NCBI RefSeq assembly: GCF_014356525.2
Contig: NC_052518.1
Coordinates: 97,537,932 to 97,601,931, forward strand
Direction of reading: 5' to 3'
Source: Nilaparvata lugens
Lineage: Eukaryota > Arthropoda > Insecta > Hemiptera > Delphacidae
DNA length: 64,000 nt
The notes beneath the pieces were generated by a model. The model was not told where the DNA came from, made no database searches, and worked only from the letters and a program-made list of their open reading frames with translations. The number at the start of each line of letters is the position of its first letter. Within the stretch, counting starts at the first letter, position 1. Shown piece by piece: positions 1-12,342 of the stretch. A program made the translations under genes and the position numbers.

Positions 1-120
1 TATAGTGAATGTTTCAATAGAATCAACAGTTTGCAATTGAATAATATCATATTCTTGAATTCCGAGCTTATTTTCAATTTTAGGTGAAAATGTTACTGAA
101 CATTAATTGTACAGTTCTTC

Positions 121-490
121 ATGCTCAATCTTTCCGCTAGAAATGTTTTGTTTAAATTGTATCTGAAGCCTGATAATTGGGAATCTAAAATCGAACTTTG
201 CATAGATGGGGCGGAGCTCCTAAAATTTTTACAGATATGGGACTTATGTCAGTTGATAGAGCTTATCAATGAATATATTAGGTATCAATTTGATCAAAAT
301 CGTTTGAGCCGTTTTTGAGAAAATCGCGAAAAACCCTGTTTTTGACAACATTTTCGCCAACATTTTCGCCATTTTAGCCGCCATCTTGTATTGCATTTGA
401 TCGAAATTGTTCGTGTCGGATTATTATAGTGTAACGAACTTAAGTTCCAAGTTTCAAGCTATTCCGTTAATTGGGAGATGAGATATCTAA
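121..490 (+). repeat. Dispersed repeat fragment, family shared with 4914-5450
   Basis: This stretch shares wording with the three units at 4914-5380: a 'tatgtcagttgatag' block, an 'aaaatcgtttgagccg' block, a 'gagaaaatcgcgaaaa' block and a 'ccgccatcttg' block follow in the same order. The apparent 65-residue open frame inside it is not conserved between copies, so I do not call it a gene. Nothing identifies the element class. No inverted ends were seen. Confidence 0.6.
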
Positions 491-3400
491 TGACATATTT
501 TTAAAATGGCAGATGAAAAATTTCAGAATTATAAGCTGATTGAAAAAATATTCAATCAACTCAATTAGTTAGCCATTAGCCCACACTGTGATCATTATCT
601 TTCTATCCCTTGATTCTTGATGTATGAATTAAATATAGAATATACGAATTATTGAGAGTTTATGCATGCAAAGCTACGAATAATAGAAGTCGAAGATTAG
701 CCAGGGCTTGATTTTACTATTAATCATCAAGGCCAGTTTAAAGTTGGAAGAGCATTAAATGCTCTTGGCAGTTGATGAATTTTTTTTTTTTTCATTTTTC
801 CAGAAGAACATCTAAAATTGACTGTTCTGGATGTAGAATCAATAGTTCTACAGTTCCTGATGAGTTATGACATTAGTTCCATGAAAATATTCAGAATAAC
901 AGGATTCAAAAAAATAATGCTCTTCCAAGCTTCACAAGATAAGTGTATTTTGGTCAGATGAACACAAAAATATGCTTGTAGATCATCGATTATGAAAGTT
1001 CCATGAAGAGGTCATCGTAGATTCAGAACCAGTAAGTTCTAATGAAAAAAATTGAATACGGAAGTATTTATGGCTTGTTTAAACTCGTCAATCGAGATAA
1101 TTCACGTTTTCACCAAAAGAATACTGAATTTGAATATTTGAGAGGTGAGAACCCCAGTTCTAGGCAGGGAGAATCACCCTGATTACATAACTGTTGAGTT
1201 CCACTCGATAGATTCCACAAAAAGTTATTCATGGCCATTTTTGAAACTCGGAAATCGAGATAATTAACATTTTTTAACATAGATTTAACAGGAAAGATCT
1301 ATTTCAACTTTGCGAATGAATATTATTATAAGAGGAAGTAATATGATTGTAATTCTCTACTCCATCCTTATTATTAGCAAATCATATATGGACGATATTG
1401 TATTATCATCTTGAAATATTCACTCAACTTCTTTGAAAAGGAAAGAAGTTCCTTGTATCCATGTGTGTATTGCTGTTTGGCTTTGAAAGCTGCATTCTTG
1501 TTCGAATTACATAAATGAGTCGAAAGTGACCTGCTTAGAGGGAAATGGGTCGCCAAAAACATAGGGTGATGTTATCGGAGCTTCAAACGTATTCCATAAC
1601 AAAACCTTTTCTAGCTGAAACTCTTTTCGGAAGGAACATGTGCTTTTCTCACAAGGGCTTATTGTCTGTCTAGTCTACGATCTGGAAGGTTTCGAAGGAA
1701 AGTGTCGAATATTCATAACAATAAGAATATCTACAACAATAGCTGACCCTCACACTATAGTATAGTTTCTTCGAATTCTGAGAGTAGACAGATGGGACTA
1801 TTGTTTCCCTAGCCAATTTGCAAACATTTTCTTCAACTGTTCCATTGAGAGGGTAGTATTTATTTGTAAGAAGAGGCAACATCAAAGTCGCAGTGATATC
1901 AATACATTGAATACTAGAATGGTCTTTTGTAATGAACCGGTGGAGGTATTTATAAACCAATTTACCTCACTCCGTATATCAATCTGTAACCGTTGGAGGT
2001 GTTCTATAAACCTCTTCACCACACACCGGATATCGAATTATATCGCCGAGAATTTCTTCATACCATGACTAAGTTAATCTTCATGGCACAACGTGGAATA
2101 TTAATTACAAAGAACTAAAATAAAGTTTAGGTCTTCAAGAACTAAGAACTAACTAAAGTTCTCACTTCTTTCTTATCTTACTTCTTAGACATGAGGTTCG
2201 AAAGACACTCTTGCAGTCTATACCACCGTTGTGCACCAATGTAAACGGCGGAGAGTTTCTCTTCTCCTGTAAAATTTACTGACATTATACTACTATTAAA
2301 CATCTATTTGAATCTGTGATTAGTTGGGAGCTTACAGTGGATTCGTTCATCCAAATGCACAGATTCTCAGCAATATTTAATTGTCACCTATTTTAGCAAC
2401 TAATAACTATGAGCCAGGAACTTCAATGAAAAATACTTTAAGAATTTAACCTCAGGTTTAGACCTGATACACAAAAAACAACTGCAATTATACCCACTCA
2501 ATTTCACACTAACACGATTAATTGGCTTCTTATTATATAGAATTCATTTATTAGATTGGCTTCTTAACACTAATTCTATTCCCTATTCAAAGAGCAAAGC
2601 GAAGTTCTAGTTTATGGTAGTTTTGAATAATTGTGAATGTTATTCTCGTGGATGTCGATTCTAGAGAGCTATAGTGAGCTATATAGAGAGCTATATCTTG
2701 AGTCTTCGACCATGTATAGATGGCCCAATACATCCTATACATTGTCGAAATTCAAATCACCACACTTATGATTGCCATCTGTCATGGATCAGTAGCCTCT
2801 CCACCATAATTTTGTGTATTGCTAAGTATATTAAAGTATTATCGAGTATTATCAAGTGTAGGCTATTAAAGTTTTATAAAGTGTTCTAAATGATAAAATA
2901 CTGAAGTATTGAAGTAATGATTTTCACAACACATCAAGATCATTATCAAATTTGCTTTACTCGGTTGACCCCTTACCCCTCCCACCACAATTGATTCAGA
3001 GAAAAAAATTAGCTCCTACACACACTCCCCCCCATCTATACAAATTTTCGTCAGTCGTACTACATCACTAGCTTTTTTGGGACCCCCACACAAGAATTTT
3101 ATTGATTTAGAGAGAACCCAAGAATTTCAAGAACGCATAGACAGGGGAGGGGTGTTAGTAACCCAACGAAATATTTCAATTGGAGTGAAACCTAAGTATC
3201 TCATAGGCCCTATCCAAAACGATTTCAAGTACAAGCTTGGTCAGAAGTATAAACTTCACTGAATCATCTTGAATGGAAATTGGTATTCAAAAGTCTGTAT
3301 TCAATACTCTGTATCTTGAAAGTCTTAAATTTTTTCTGTATCTTTAAAAGTCTTACTCTCTCATTTAAAAATTGAAGAGAACTTGAAAAGACAAAGATAT

Positions 3401-4060
3401 CGAAATATTGATATTTTAATCTATTGCAGCAGTCATAATAATATGATTATGAATATGAATTTTAATATTATGGGTAAGCTCTAATTATTAATGATAATAT
3501 ACAAAATCTCTCATATAATTATATTTAAATTAATAATTAACTGAAGAGTTATTGGAGAATTTGGAATAACAAAAGAAATGCAATTGCGAATATTTAATTG
3601 CAAAATCATCATGGAACTTCGTGGAGCATAACCTTGGATTACTGTCATAATAATAGATTGCAACATGTGTTTCATTCTATATCATTGAAAGTCTTCTTCC
3701 TCTTGATTTTGAGTAAACATTCCAAATCAATAGAATATCATTCAAAGGGACATTGAATTTGAAAATACTGATCATGATGTAATCTAAGTCGAAATTATGT
3801 TCTATCATGTTAGTCTATAATATCTATATCTCAATGTGAAGCATTGAAGCTATTGAAAGGAACAAATTAAAAGATTGAAATTATTGTTATGATAACACGG
3901 GTGAACACACCCTCCCCCCCCACTGAATTAAGAAACTCTCCCCCCCCCCATGTAATATGCATCCCCTGGGCACCCTTGAAATGCCATAGTAATCTATTAA
4001 TTCATTAAATGAATATTGATTGTTTATAGTTCACTTCTAATAGATAATTCCCCTAGAGTA
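491..4060. other. AT-rich intergenic sequence, no gene recognised
   Basis: Only short chance reading frames occur here. Two runs of C lie at 3909-3950 (about nine and ten C), which could form G-quadruplexes on the opposite strand, and a smaller C run lies near 3025-3035. I see no repeats with clear ends and no splice-framed exons. Confidence 0.5.
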
Positions 4061-4067
4061 AAAAAAT

Positions 4068-4096
4068 AAAAGCTGTTTTCCCACAAAACAGCTTTT
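4068..4096. repeat. Perfect 12-bp inverted repeat hairpin
   Basis: The arms aaaagctgtttt and aaaacagctttt are exact reverse complements separated by five bases (cccac), and a short T run follows. It resembles a bacterial terminator, but the window is eukaryotic. It may be a small foldback or chance. Confidence 0.7.
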
Positions 4097-4195
4097 TTGA
4101 GTTACTACAGTAATGATCTGATGTTGCACCAAGCTATTGCTAGGGAAGAAATCTTGCTGTAGGAATCCTTAGGGAAATTATAGTTAAGAGTTTCT

Positions 4196-4430
4196 ATTGT
4201 TGGTAACACTGATCACGCGGACTCGCGTGCGTGAGCATTAACTTGTTACTGTTATAGTGTAGAGCTGTACAGCGCATGCGCAATGATGTCATTGATGACG
4301 TCATTATACTAAGAATATTTCGACCAGTGCGCATGACTACTATTTCTATTTCGGCCCTCTGCGCATGCCCGGTGACGTCAAAATGACGTAGCATACTAAG
4401 ACTATTTCGTACTAAGAATATTTCGGTTCA
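4196..4430. promoter_or_regulatory. GC-rich patch with NRF1-type palindrome and CRE sites
   Basis: In an otherwise AT-rich background this patch carries the NRF1-type palindrome GCGCATGCGC (4272-4281), two perfect CRE palindromes TGACGTCA (4296-4303 and 4373-4380), a further TGACGT half-site just after the second, two more GCGCATG words, and three near-copies of actaagaatatttcg (about 4309, 4396 and 4411). The clustering is what a CpG-rich promoter or enhancer would look like. No coding exon was recognised on either side, so the target gene is unknown and the motif meaning is inferred. It could instead be the internal part of an old transposon. Confidence 0.4.
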
Positions 4431-4913
4431 ACGGCCTTGTCTACTCAGCTTCCACAACAATACACCCTGAGTCATTCATTCATTCCTACTCATGTCTACT
4501 CATCACAGCTGATCGGAGAAAATACTGACTCGGCAACTTTCCTCCGCTCACGCCTTTTATTGATTCATACAAGTACATCATCAAAAATCTGGTGTGGTAC
4601 ACTTACACAACTTTCCTTGCTCATTGATCTATAAGCCTCATTAACGAGGATAATTTAGGGAATAACATTATGCCGATTGGCGGCTAAATAATTAAAACTA
4701 TGGTTATACTATTGTGATTGTGTTCAGAGTAAATTTTCCTTTGTTTCAATTATGAAATTTGACAATTTTTTAAAAATGTTGTCAAAACAGCTGTTCTACA
4801 AATAAAATATTGACATGTGTTCTTTTGAATAAACTGCTCTACCTACCTACCTCACGCACGAGAAGGAGGTTACAAAGTAAATTTCTCAAGGATGGGGTGG
4901 ACCCCTGTTAGTT

Positions 4914-5450
4914 TCTCAGGGAGGAGACTCTTGCCAGTTAATAGAGCTGATAAATAACTATACAGGGTATGCATTTGAAAAAAATCGGTCAAGTCATTTT
5001 TGAGAAAATCGTGATAGAAATTTAACAAAATTCATTCTCCTCAGGAATATTATGGAGCTAATGCAATTTTCCCAGGAATGAGACTCATGTCAGTTGATAG
5101 GGCTTATAGCTATCTATGGTATAAATTTGAAGAAAATCGTTGAAGCCATTTTCGAGAAAACCGTGAAAAACATGGTTTTTTAGTCATTATCCGCCATTTT
5201 TCTCAAGAATATTACGGAGCTCCTGGAATTTTCTCAGAAATGAGACTCATGTCAGTTGATAGGGCTTATAAATAGCTATCCATGGTATACATTTGAAGAA
5301 AATCGTTAGAGCCGTTTTCGAGAAAAACGTGAAAAACATGGTTTTTTAGTAATTATCCGCCATTTTTTCCGCCATCTTGAATTGAATTTCTTATTGTCGG
5401 ATCCTTATGGTATAAGGACCTTGAGTTTAAAATTTCAAGGCAATCGGTTG
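4914..5450 (+). repeat. Three tandem units of a dispersed repeat
   Basis: Units of roughly 140-165 bp begin near 4914, 5055 and 5213. Each carries 'gagactc..gccagtt/catgtcagttgatag', an 'atttgaa.aaaatcg' block and 'gagaaaa..cgtgaaa'. The last unit ends in 'ccgccatcttgaattg' and runs into the CA microsatellite. The same words occur at 121-490, and a reverse-strand relative occurs near 48960-49100, so this is an interspersed family. Confidence 0.7.
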
Positions 5451-5479
5451 ATTAGGAATGGAGTTATCGTGTTCACAGA

Positions 5480-5501
5480 CATACACACATACACACACAC
5501 A

Positions 5502-5564
<63 letters not shown>

Positions 5565-5566
5565 AA
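5480..5566. repeat. (CA)n microsatellite
   Basis: Almost pure CA dinucleotides with a few interruptions. It creates a spurious Thr/His-rich reading frame on the plus strand, which I reject as a gene. Confidence 0.95.
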
Positions 5567-6377
5567 CACCCAAAAATCATGTTTTTGGACTCAGGGGACC
5601 TTGAAACGTATAGAAAACTTGAAATTAGGGTACCTTAATTTTTTTTGGAAAGCAATACTTTCCTTACCTATGGTAATAGGTAATTATATCAATATATTAA
5701 TTTGTAACATTAGGCTAATTGGCTAATACCGGTACGGCAACAGTAGGTATTTATTCAAGGTTCAACATTTCATGTTCTTATTTATAAAGATGAACTACAA
5801 ACTGAACTCAATTGAAATAAAAAATAACAAAGTATTGATAGATTACCTCAAGAACGACTGTTTCATTATTGTTTTCAATTTCAAACCGCAGTTCACAATC
5901 CATATCAAGTTTGAATACTCGAATCTCACACTCCTCATCACCCATACTGAAGTTGGAATGAGTTAATCTGTCTTGTCAACAAGTAAAATCACAATTAAAT
6001 GCAGAATTTATTTGCTGATACTATTGTAGATGTTAAGAAAATTTTACAACATAAACTCACTACTAAGGGATGAACGAAAGAGAAACGATAAACGACATAA
6101 CCAAAAAACGCTTGTTGCCGCCTTTTGTTGCCGCTTTAATTGTGATCAGCTGAAAGCTGACCGTCTATAATAGTATAAAATTTGACCACCGTAGCAGCAC
6201 TTTCCAAAGACTTTTCTTGATATTCCACAAAGAGAAGGAATCTATCTTCTCTGTGGATACTCGTTTTTCAGGAACAGCCCCGAAATAATTTTTCTCGACG
6301 TTTCTATGGGCCGGTTTCCGAGTTCGGATTTAGCTAAGTCCTAGACTTTAAACAGCTGGAGTCAGAAAATTGGGTTT

Positions 6378-6606
6378 CCAAAACGGGGCGTAGTCGCAGT
6401 CATTGTCATAGTCACGTTTGAATTAATTTCGAAAAACTAGAAAATTGAACACAAAATAAATAAAGAGAAAATAGTTTGAAGTTTCAGATATTTTTAATTA
6501 TTTAGGAATGTCTAATTTCGTTAAGGAAAAACGTATCCAATTATAGAAATGAGGAAATAAAAACTACGACTACTGTTATAAAAGCTGCGACTACGCCCCG
6601 TTTTGG
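6378..6606. mobile_element. Foldback MITE nested in the 6308-7545 element
   Basis: Starts ccaaaacggggcgtagtcg and ends in its exact reverse complement, cgactacgccccgttttgg, with further pairing inward. About 229 bp and no coding capacity. It lies directly beside the next MITE. Confidence 0.8.
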
Positions 6607-6610
6607 AATA

Positions 6611-6797
6611 TAGTGAGGTCCACTTTATAAAGGCAGTGTTCTCTGCCTTATTAATTATATTTCTAAATTGATAAAACCAGATTTGGCATCGTTGCGGAGC
6701 TAGAAAAGGATAGTACTACCTGTTTTTTTCGAATGATAAATAAAGTTTGCAACATCAAAGTTAATCGAATACTGTCATTATAACGTGGACCTCACTG
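6611..6797. mobile_element. Mariner-like MITE with TA target duplication
   Basis: Flanked by TA at 6609-6610 and 6798-6799. The left end reads tagtgaggtccac and the reverse complement of the right end reads cagtgaggtccac, followed by a 'ttataa' block. It is 187 bp with no open frame. Ends of the same family occur at 9823-9843, 15047-15071 and 44557-45304. TA duplication and this end type fit the Tc1/mariner superfamily; the family name is unknown. Confidence 0.8.
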
Positions 6798-7559
6798 TAG
6801 TTATTTGTGCAACTAGTGCACAAAGTGACAGTTTGCTGCACCGAAAGAAACGTTTACCGAATGAAAAAGGAATGGTTTTTTCTTGAGTGCTGCCAATAAG
6901 TAGAAGGAACCTGTGGTGCAGCAGAGGAACTTTGCGCACATATTTCACATTAAATTTTTCCTACAGTTACCATTGAAAATGAAAAGTGGTTGATTATGGG
7001 TGAAATGATGGCTGAAATCCATCAAATGTTTGTCTGTATAATTTTGTTATTAATAACAACTTTAATTTATTTTAAACTTGATAATCCAATTGAAAATTGA
7101 TAATCGATAATTTACTCAAATTAGAAATTAAATTAATCCAATTAATTGGAAAATTTGAATAGTTTTGAGTAAATCTTAATTTCTAAATAATTTTTCAACC
7201 AATCAATTTATGATTGAAAAAAATATTATTTGAAATAGTGAATAATATTCAAAATGTATAATTTAATGAGTTCTCATTTTTATTTATTTGAAAATCAGAA
7301 ATAATATAGATAGAACAAATTCACATTCAAAATACATGGCAACAATGTCAACAGCTGATTGGGATGGCTGCAAGATAATACGCTAAGTAATACTTAGCGC
7401 ACTAGAGCGGAAAAGTGATTCTTCGCGTTCTGTAATCAGTGCAGGAATGGTCACTTTTCAAGGTACCTGTAGGAAAAGCCAATTTTCTGACTCCAGCTGT
7501 CTAGGACTTTATCCGAGCTAAATCCCGAGCTCAGAAAACGGCTCTAAATGTATTTTGGG

Positions 7560-9105
7560 GCCGTTTGAATTTTCAAATTTAGTAGTGGGTGGAGGGGGTA
7601 TACCCGAAAATTGAAAATCAAATCTTTCAGTTAAAATACAAATGTTTCATTATATTATACCTTTTCAAGGCGTTCCTAACAAAAACGAATATATTTTGGC
7701 TGAAATTATCTAATGAGGGTTATGTTCTATGAGAATCACCCGTGAGATACACTTAATTCCATAATTTCCCGATGGGGGGCACTCATAAGAATATATCAAG
7801 GATCAAAACTTCAAACACTTATAACTTTTGACAGAATGGTCAGATCTCATCGTACTACAGCTCATTCTTCTCAGCTCGTCAAATTCGGTCGAAAAAAATT
7901 AATCCTTCTCGAGTGTACCTTAGCCAATATTTCCATACACAAAAAATGGCCAATTCCTTTATTCAAAACTGTTTATATCGGTAACCCGAAATGATAAAAA
8001 TTGTACTTGGTCTTGATTCGGAGAACAGATTATCCTATTTTATAACTATTGTATTTTGATATAACTTTAAAGTAAAAAAAACACTCACATTCTTTGGTGT
8101 GGCGACGACCGTATCGTGCTGGTATTGTACATTCTCAAGCCCAACAGAAACTAAAGTATTTAAGTTTATGAGGGTGACTCACCTTTTTTGGAGTTTAGAG
8201 AAATTAGAAGTTGATGTCAAGGCGTTTGGATGTTATCGTAGCACAACACATGCCATCCAAACTAGAAGCTAATCTTATACCATATAAGCTCATTCAATAA
8301 GTTTTATTCGCATTATCCTATTTATACCTATAGACTACATATTGATTGATACGTCTGTGCAGTACTAGGTACCTATACATTGTTGTGCGATACTGGACTG
8401 AAACCTTTGATCTTACTCAAGTAATATTCACTGCCAAATAAAACACTTAAGCTAACGTTTGTACAAAAAAGAATATTTTACATTTCATAGTTAATTGGAA
8501 AATTCAAAATTCAACTTGAGGATCAGAAGTTGAGGATCAATTATTGCTGCTTCAATTCAACTATCCAATGGCAAACTTGAGAACTGTTTTATCCTAATCT
8601 TACATAATAATGATGGAAATGACATGTACATTTGACATTATTTCTATAGTAAAAGTGGTCCTAGCCTAATTTAATTGTAGTCGTGGAATGAGGCTCATCT
8701 ATCTGAACTTTACATAGACCTCAGATCAATTGATTCGCCCATTAGTTCCTCATTGAGGGCACAAATCACCCTCTGATCCGGGTACATCAAGTCGCAGAAA
8801 AAGTTGACACATCATCCAATATGTTCAAAGTAGATTTTCGCGTACAGTAGTGACTGAAATAATATATAATGTAGTCTAAACAGTAATAAAGAAATCAATA
8901 TGAATATTAAGATCTCATTACACGAGTAAATATCCGGTCACACATCTTTGATAAAGGTCTCAACGGGATCTCATTTAATACTACAGAGTATGGCTTCATA
9001 ATTACCTTTTTTAAATGCTTACTATTAATTTAATTGATGACATAGCGGAATGCTAGTAGTCAATTTCGAGAGGGGTGGCTTTAAAAGTGTTGTAAACTCA
9101 ATACT
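7560..9105. other. Intergenic sequence, no gene recognised
   Basis: No reading frame with a recognisable product. A 'gacgaccgt.tcgt' word near 8103 recurs at 62146, suggesting a shared old repeat. Nothing else was supported. Confidence 0.45.
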
Positions 9106-9109
9106 GTAA

Positions 9110-9420
9110 AACTATACTCTGTCCAATTTCGCATGAGCTCTGAAGGATTAGGCCGACCCTCCTACTACTCACACACACAAGCGCAGTCTCCTTTTGTGTG
9201 TGTGTGAGTAAAGGGACGGTCTGTCTACCTGTATACTACGTAGTATACATAGTGTATCAATGGCGCAGGTAGGCCAGGCGTGTGTGCCTGCGCGTGGGGG
9301 AGCGAGGATCGGCCTAATCCTTCAGACACAGAGTAGAGAAGCACTATATTTGTAGAGAAGCACTGGTATATTATTTATTCCATGCTTCAGAGCTCATGCG
9401 AAATTGGACAGAGTATAGTT
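9110..9420. mobile_element. MITE with perfect 36-bp terminal inverted repeats
   Basis: Positions 9110-9145 and 9385-9420 are exact inverted copies, starting aactatactctgtccaattt. A second inward pair (gaaggattaggccga near 9142, tcggcctaatccttc near 9310) shows that the right arm carries about 68 bp of extra sequence between its outer and inner parts. Inside are an 18-bp perfect palindrome gtatactacgtagtatac (9231-9248) and a CA/TG hairpin (actcacacacacaa with its complement, 9168-9215). No coding capacity. Perfect ends suggest recent activity. Confidence 0.85.
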
Positions 9421-9739
9421 GTACCGGTAACTAAGAATAAAAGACTGGAATGAAATAAATGAGTACAGTAGCCTACATCAAAAGTCTCAGATCAAACTTT
9501 TCTGTTCATGAATCAGATTTGATTTCATGTGAGATAGCCCACTATAAGCATTATTTCTCCATAGAATTCCAATTGCCTGTTAAAGAGAAAGTGACAAGTC
9601 CATACATGTTTTATGATTATTCAAATAGAAGATTATAAATAATTCAATCCCAACATACAAGGTGTAGTATATAGCCTATCAGGATTATAATAATTGATTA
9701 TTTTAAATGAGAATGAACAGTTAATATTACATCAATAAA

Positions 9740-9843
9740 CCTGTATTAGCCACCGTCTATAGAAGGCATTGATCAGACAGAGGATCGGCAACGTTGTCTC
9801 CTATCTTTCTCCACTGCCATTATAACATGAACCTCACTATATA
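9740..9843. mobile_element. Truncated end of the 44557-45304 element family
   Basis: The right half 'tcggcaacgttgtctcc...ccattataacatgaacctcactata' matches the right end of the element at 44557-45304 with few changes. I found no left end near by, so it is probably truncated. The paralogue of the sequence that flanks the 6308-7545 element follows at 9857-9925. Confidence 0.55.
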
Positions 9844-9929
9844 GTCCAGTCAAATGGTCGTTTTTCAGGAAACAGCCACGAAAGAATTTTTCTCAACGGT
9901 TCTACAGAGTATTCTGGGGCGCTGAATTC

Positions 9930-11850
9930 GAATCTGAAATTTTCTGATATGTCAGAGGGCGGCTTCATTATGGATACAATGTTAAACAAATATAAGAATT
10001 AATTAAAAAAATGAAACAGCAGAGCTCTGCATGAATAGAAAGGAAAATATAAACTATAAATATAATGCCTTCAATATGAATAGTGAATATGATCAGATCT
10101 AGTACTGGAAACTATCAAGTTTAAATTTGAACAATAATGATTGATTGAATACTTTATTTATGTAGATTGCCGTGCTACCAATTTCTCCTAAATAGGTTGG
10201 ATAGCATTTCACACCTATTAACCTACAGGAAGTTATCGGCTCCAAAGTGGTAGATTCTTGATAAACTATGAATGGATCTATCGCCTATGAATGAGAAATC
10301 CAGTTTTCAGAGCAAACCAACTTATAATCTTCAGAAGAATTTTGGCAATATACAACACAAATCCACAATACAATACCTTACACACTTAAACATCCTAGCA
10401 TCATTACAAGCTAAAATACTTATCCAGTTTATATAGTTGAAAACAATGGCTATAGACTTGTATACACACAAAACAATTTTATACAAAATTAGAACACCAT
10501 AAAACTGTTCAAAACTCAATTTAAAACATTATAAATTTCAATTAAACAGAAAAATATTCAGAGAGCACAAAACACTTTCCATAGCCAGCCACCATTTTTC
10601 TAGAGAAGAACAAGCACAAAGTACAGAGCAAAGACCACACCTCAAAATCAGTGTCAACGTTATGGACACGTCATTGATATTAAATTCCAAAAAATTATAA
10701 ATTACAAGTTTAGAATTTACATTTTATATTTGTTCTCAATAAAACTTTATTTCGAAACTGTTATTTTAAATTTATATATCCTCTATATTATAATTTTGTT
10801 TCTCTGTTTCGGTGATACCATGGAATGCAACACAATTATTTAAAAACACAAAAAAATATTCAAAATTATATGAACTATTGAAATTTAACTATTTTTGCGT
10901 TTTTCAACCATTGGAACATTCAATTTTCAACAGTGTTTTGAAAAATGAAATAATACTTTTTGTGTTTTTATCACACTAGGACTTCAAAAATAAACTTTAG
11001 TACGAGAATGATAGAATAGTAAACATTGACAATGAATCAATTAGAAAAATGAATTCATCGAAAGTTGAAAAAATCAAAATGTATAACAACTATGACAACA
11101 GGACTGGGAAGCAACTGATAAGTCTAGATGAATCAAATTAACATGGAATTTATTAAACAATATATAAATATATATATTTCTTAACAATATTGTACAAAAC
11201 AAAAACATGGACGTCAAAGTTTACACATATCACAGTAGTATACAAATGCTTTCATAATTTATTAAAAAACAAAATAGTTTATAGTTAAACACATTATATA
11301 AAGTAATAACAAAGTCGAAAGTCATAACAAACAAACAAGACATAATAAGTCGAAACAATTATTTTTGAAATTTGATTAGAAAAAAATACTATGACATAGT
11401 AATATTATTACACAATATCATTAAATACACATTCATTTGCTTCATAAATATTATTCATTATTAAGACACAATTTCTCAGGCTTAATATCAACTGATTTAT
11501 TCATCAATAATCATCTATCAAGTAAATTTATTAAAACCTTTTCAAGAATGATTGTAACAATTTAAATTTATAACTATCAATAATTAATTGATTATGTATA
11601 ATTAATTGTAAAGATAAAATATAAAAAGGAGAATAAACCTCATGAATGCGCACAGGACATTAACCTCCCAAATCCAAAATCAGAACATTCCAAATTTAAC
11701 TTGAAATACAAAGCTATAATTATAAAAATATCCAATTCACTTCCAGTAACAACAAGAAAAATAATGTAATCTCAGTAATTGACTGTATAAAAATGCACAA
11801 GTAAAAAATGTTTCAATGTTGATTGTGGAATGCCTAAATTCCTTAAAAAT
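9930..11850. other. AT-rich sequence, no gene recognised
   Basis: Very AT-rich with many short A and T runs. There are no long frames and no motif that I can tie to a family. It could be the 3' untranslated or downstream region of the minus-strand ZAD-like gene, but nothing shows this. Confidence 0.4.
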
Positions 11851-12110
11851 TTATAATTCTTGACCAAAGCCCTTTAAATTTTCAGCTTGAATCATATCAC
11901 TATCTTTTTTGTTCTTACATTGTGACTTAGCACTAAGATCATTCTGTACCAGGATCACCAGTTCAATATATTTATAGTCAGTATTTTCTAGTGGAGAATG
12001 GCTTATAAGGACACATATCAAGAAATAAGGTTCCATATGGTCAAGTTCTGTACACTTGTTGCAAACAACATTTTTTAATACCTCTTGATTCAGTAATCGG
12101 AGACATTTTG
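11851..12110 (-). pseudogene. Possible second exon of a ZAD-type zinc-finger gene
   Basis: The minus-strand frame contains TKCLRLLNQ and then VVCNKCTELDHME, two CxxC-like pieces as in the second half of ZAD (zinc-finger-associated) domains, followed by an unremarkable hydrophilic tail to a stop at 11851. An in-frame stop lies just upstream of TKCLRLLN and I saw no clear acceptor site, so the exon is either decayed or wrongly bounded. It lies downstream, on the same strand, of the intact-looking ZAD first exon at 13120-13274, with a MITE and a LINE between them. The link is an inference from order and from the type of motif. Confidence 0.35.
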
Positions 12111-12203
12111 TAAAAAGATGTTGTTACAGTCAAAGACATTCATAGCAATAGTGGAATGTGAGGACAGTATATAATTCATAAGAAACCATTTAACTGAGAC
12201 TCA

Positions 12204-12342
12204 GTGCCAGTTGCACGTGCGTCAGTTAAATTTTAATCTTGAGAACCACTCAGAGAAGCCGTCTTTTCAAAAAAGCCTTCTCTGATTGGTTCTTGTGAAA
12301 TTAATCACGGTTAAAATTTAGCCGGCTTTTGTGCAACCGGGC
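12204..12342. mobile_element. MITE with 'gtgccagttgcac' inverted ends
   Basis: The left end gtgccagttgcac and the right end (reverse complement gcccggttgcacaaaagcc) are imperfect inverted repeats followed by a 'ttaaattttaa' block. The middle 'gccttctctgattggtt' is shared with the copy at 42983-43367. It is 139 bp and non-coding, and abuts a LINE fragment. Confidence 0.75.

Larger units (their letters stand above)
6308..7545. mobile_element. Inverted-repeat DNA element, about 1.24 kb, host of two nested MITEs
   Basis: The ends are inverted repeats of about 60 bp. The left end (6308-6374) runs gggccggtttccgag...; the reverse complement of the right end (7479-7545) runs agagccgttttctgag. Both continue through a 'ggatttagct' and an 'agtcctaga' block to 'cagctggagtcagaaaattgg'. 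No transposase is encoded, so it is non-autonomous. Sequence outside both ends (6264-6304 and 7551-7570) matches one continuous stretch at 9857-9925, which acts as an empty-site relative and supports a real insertion. Two further elements (6378-6606 and 6611-6797) sit inside its left part. Confidence 0.8.

Noticed and set aside
3909..3950. G-quadruplex promoter element
   Set aside because: Only two C runs are close together; four are needed for a simple intramolecular quadruplex, though long runs could split.
4068..4096. Intrinsic transcription terminator
   Set aside because: Shape fits, but the genome is eukaryotic and no upstream gene is seen.
5382..5726. 114-residue Thr/His-rich frame
   Set aside because: Produced by the CA microsatellite and dispersed repeat.
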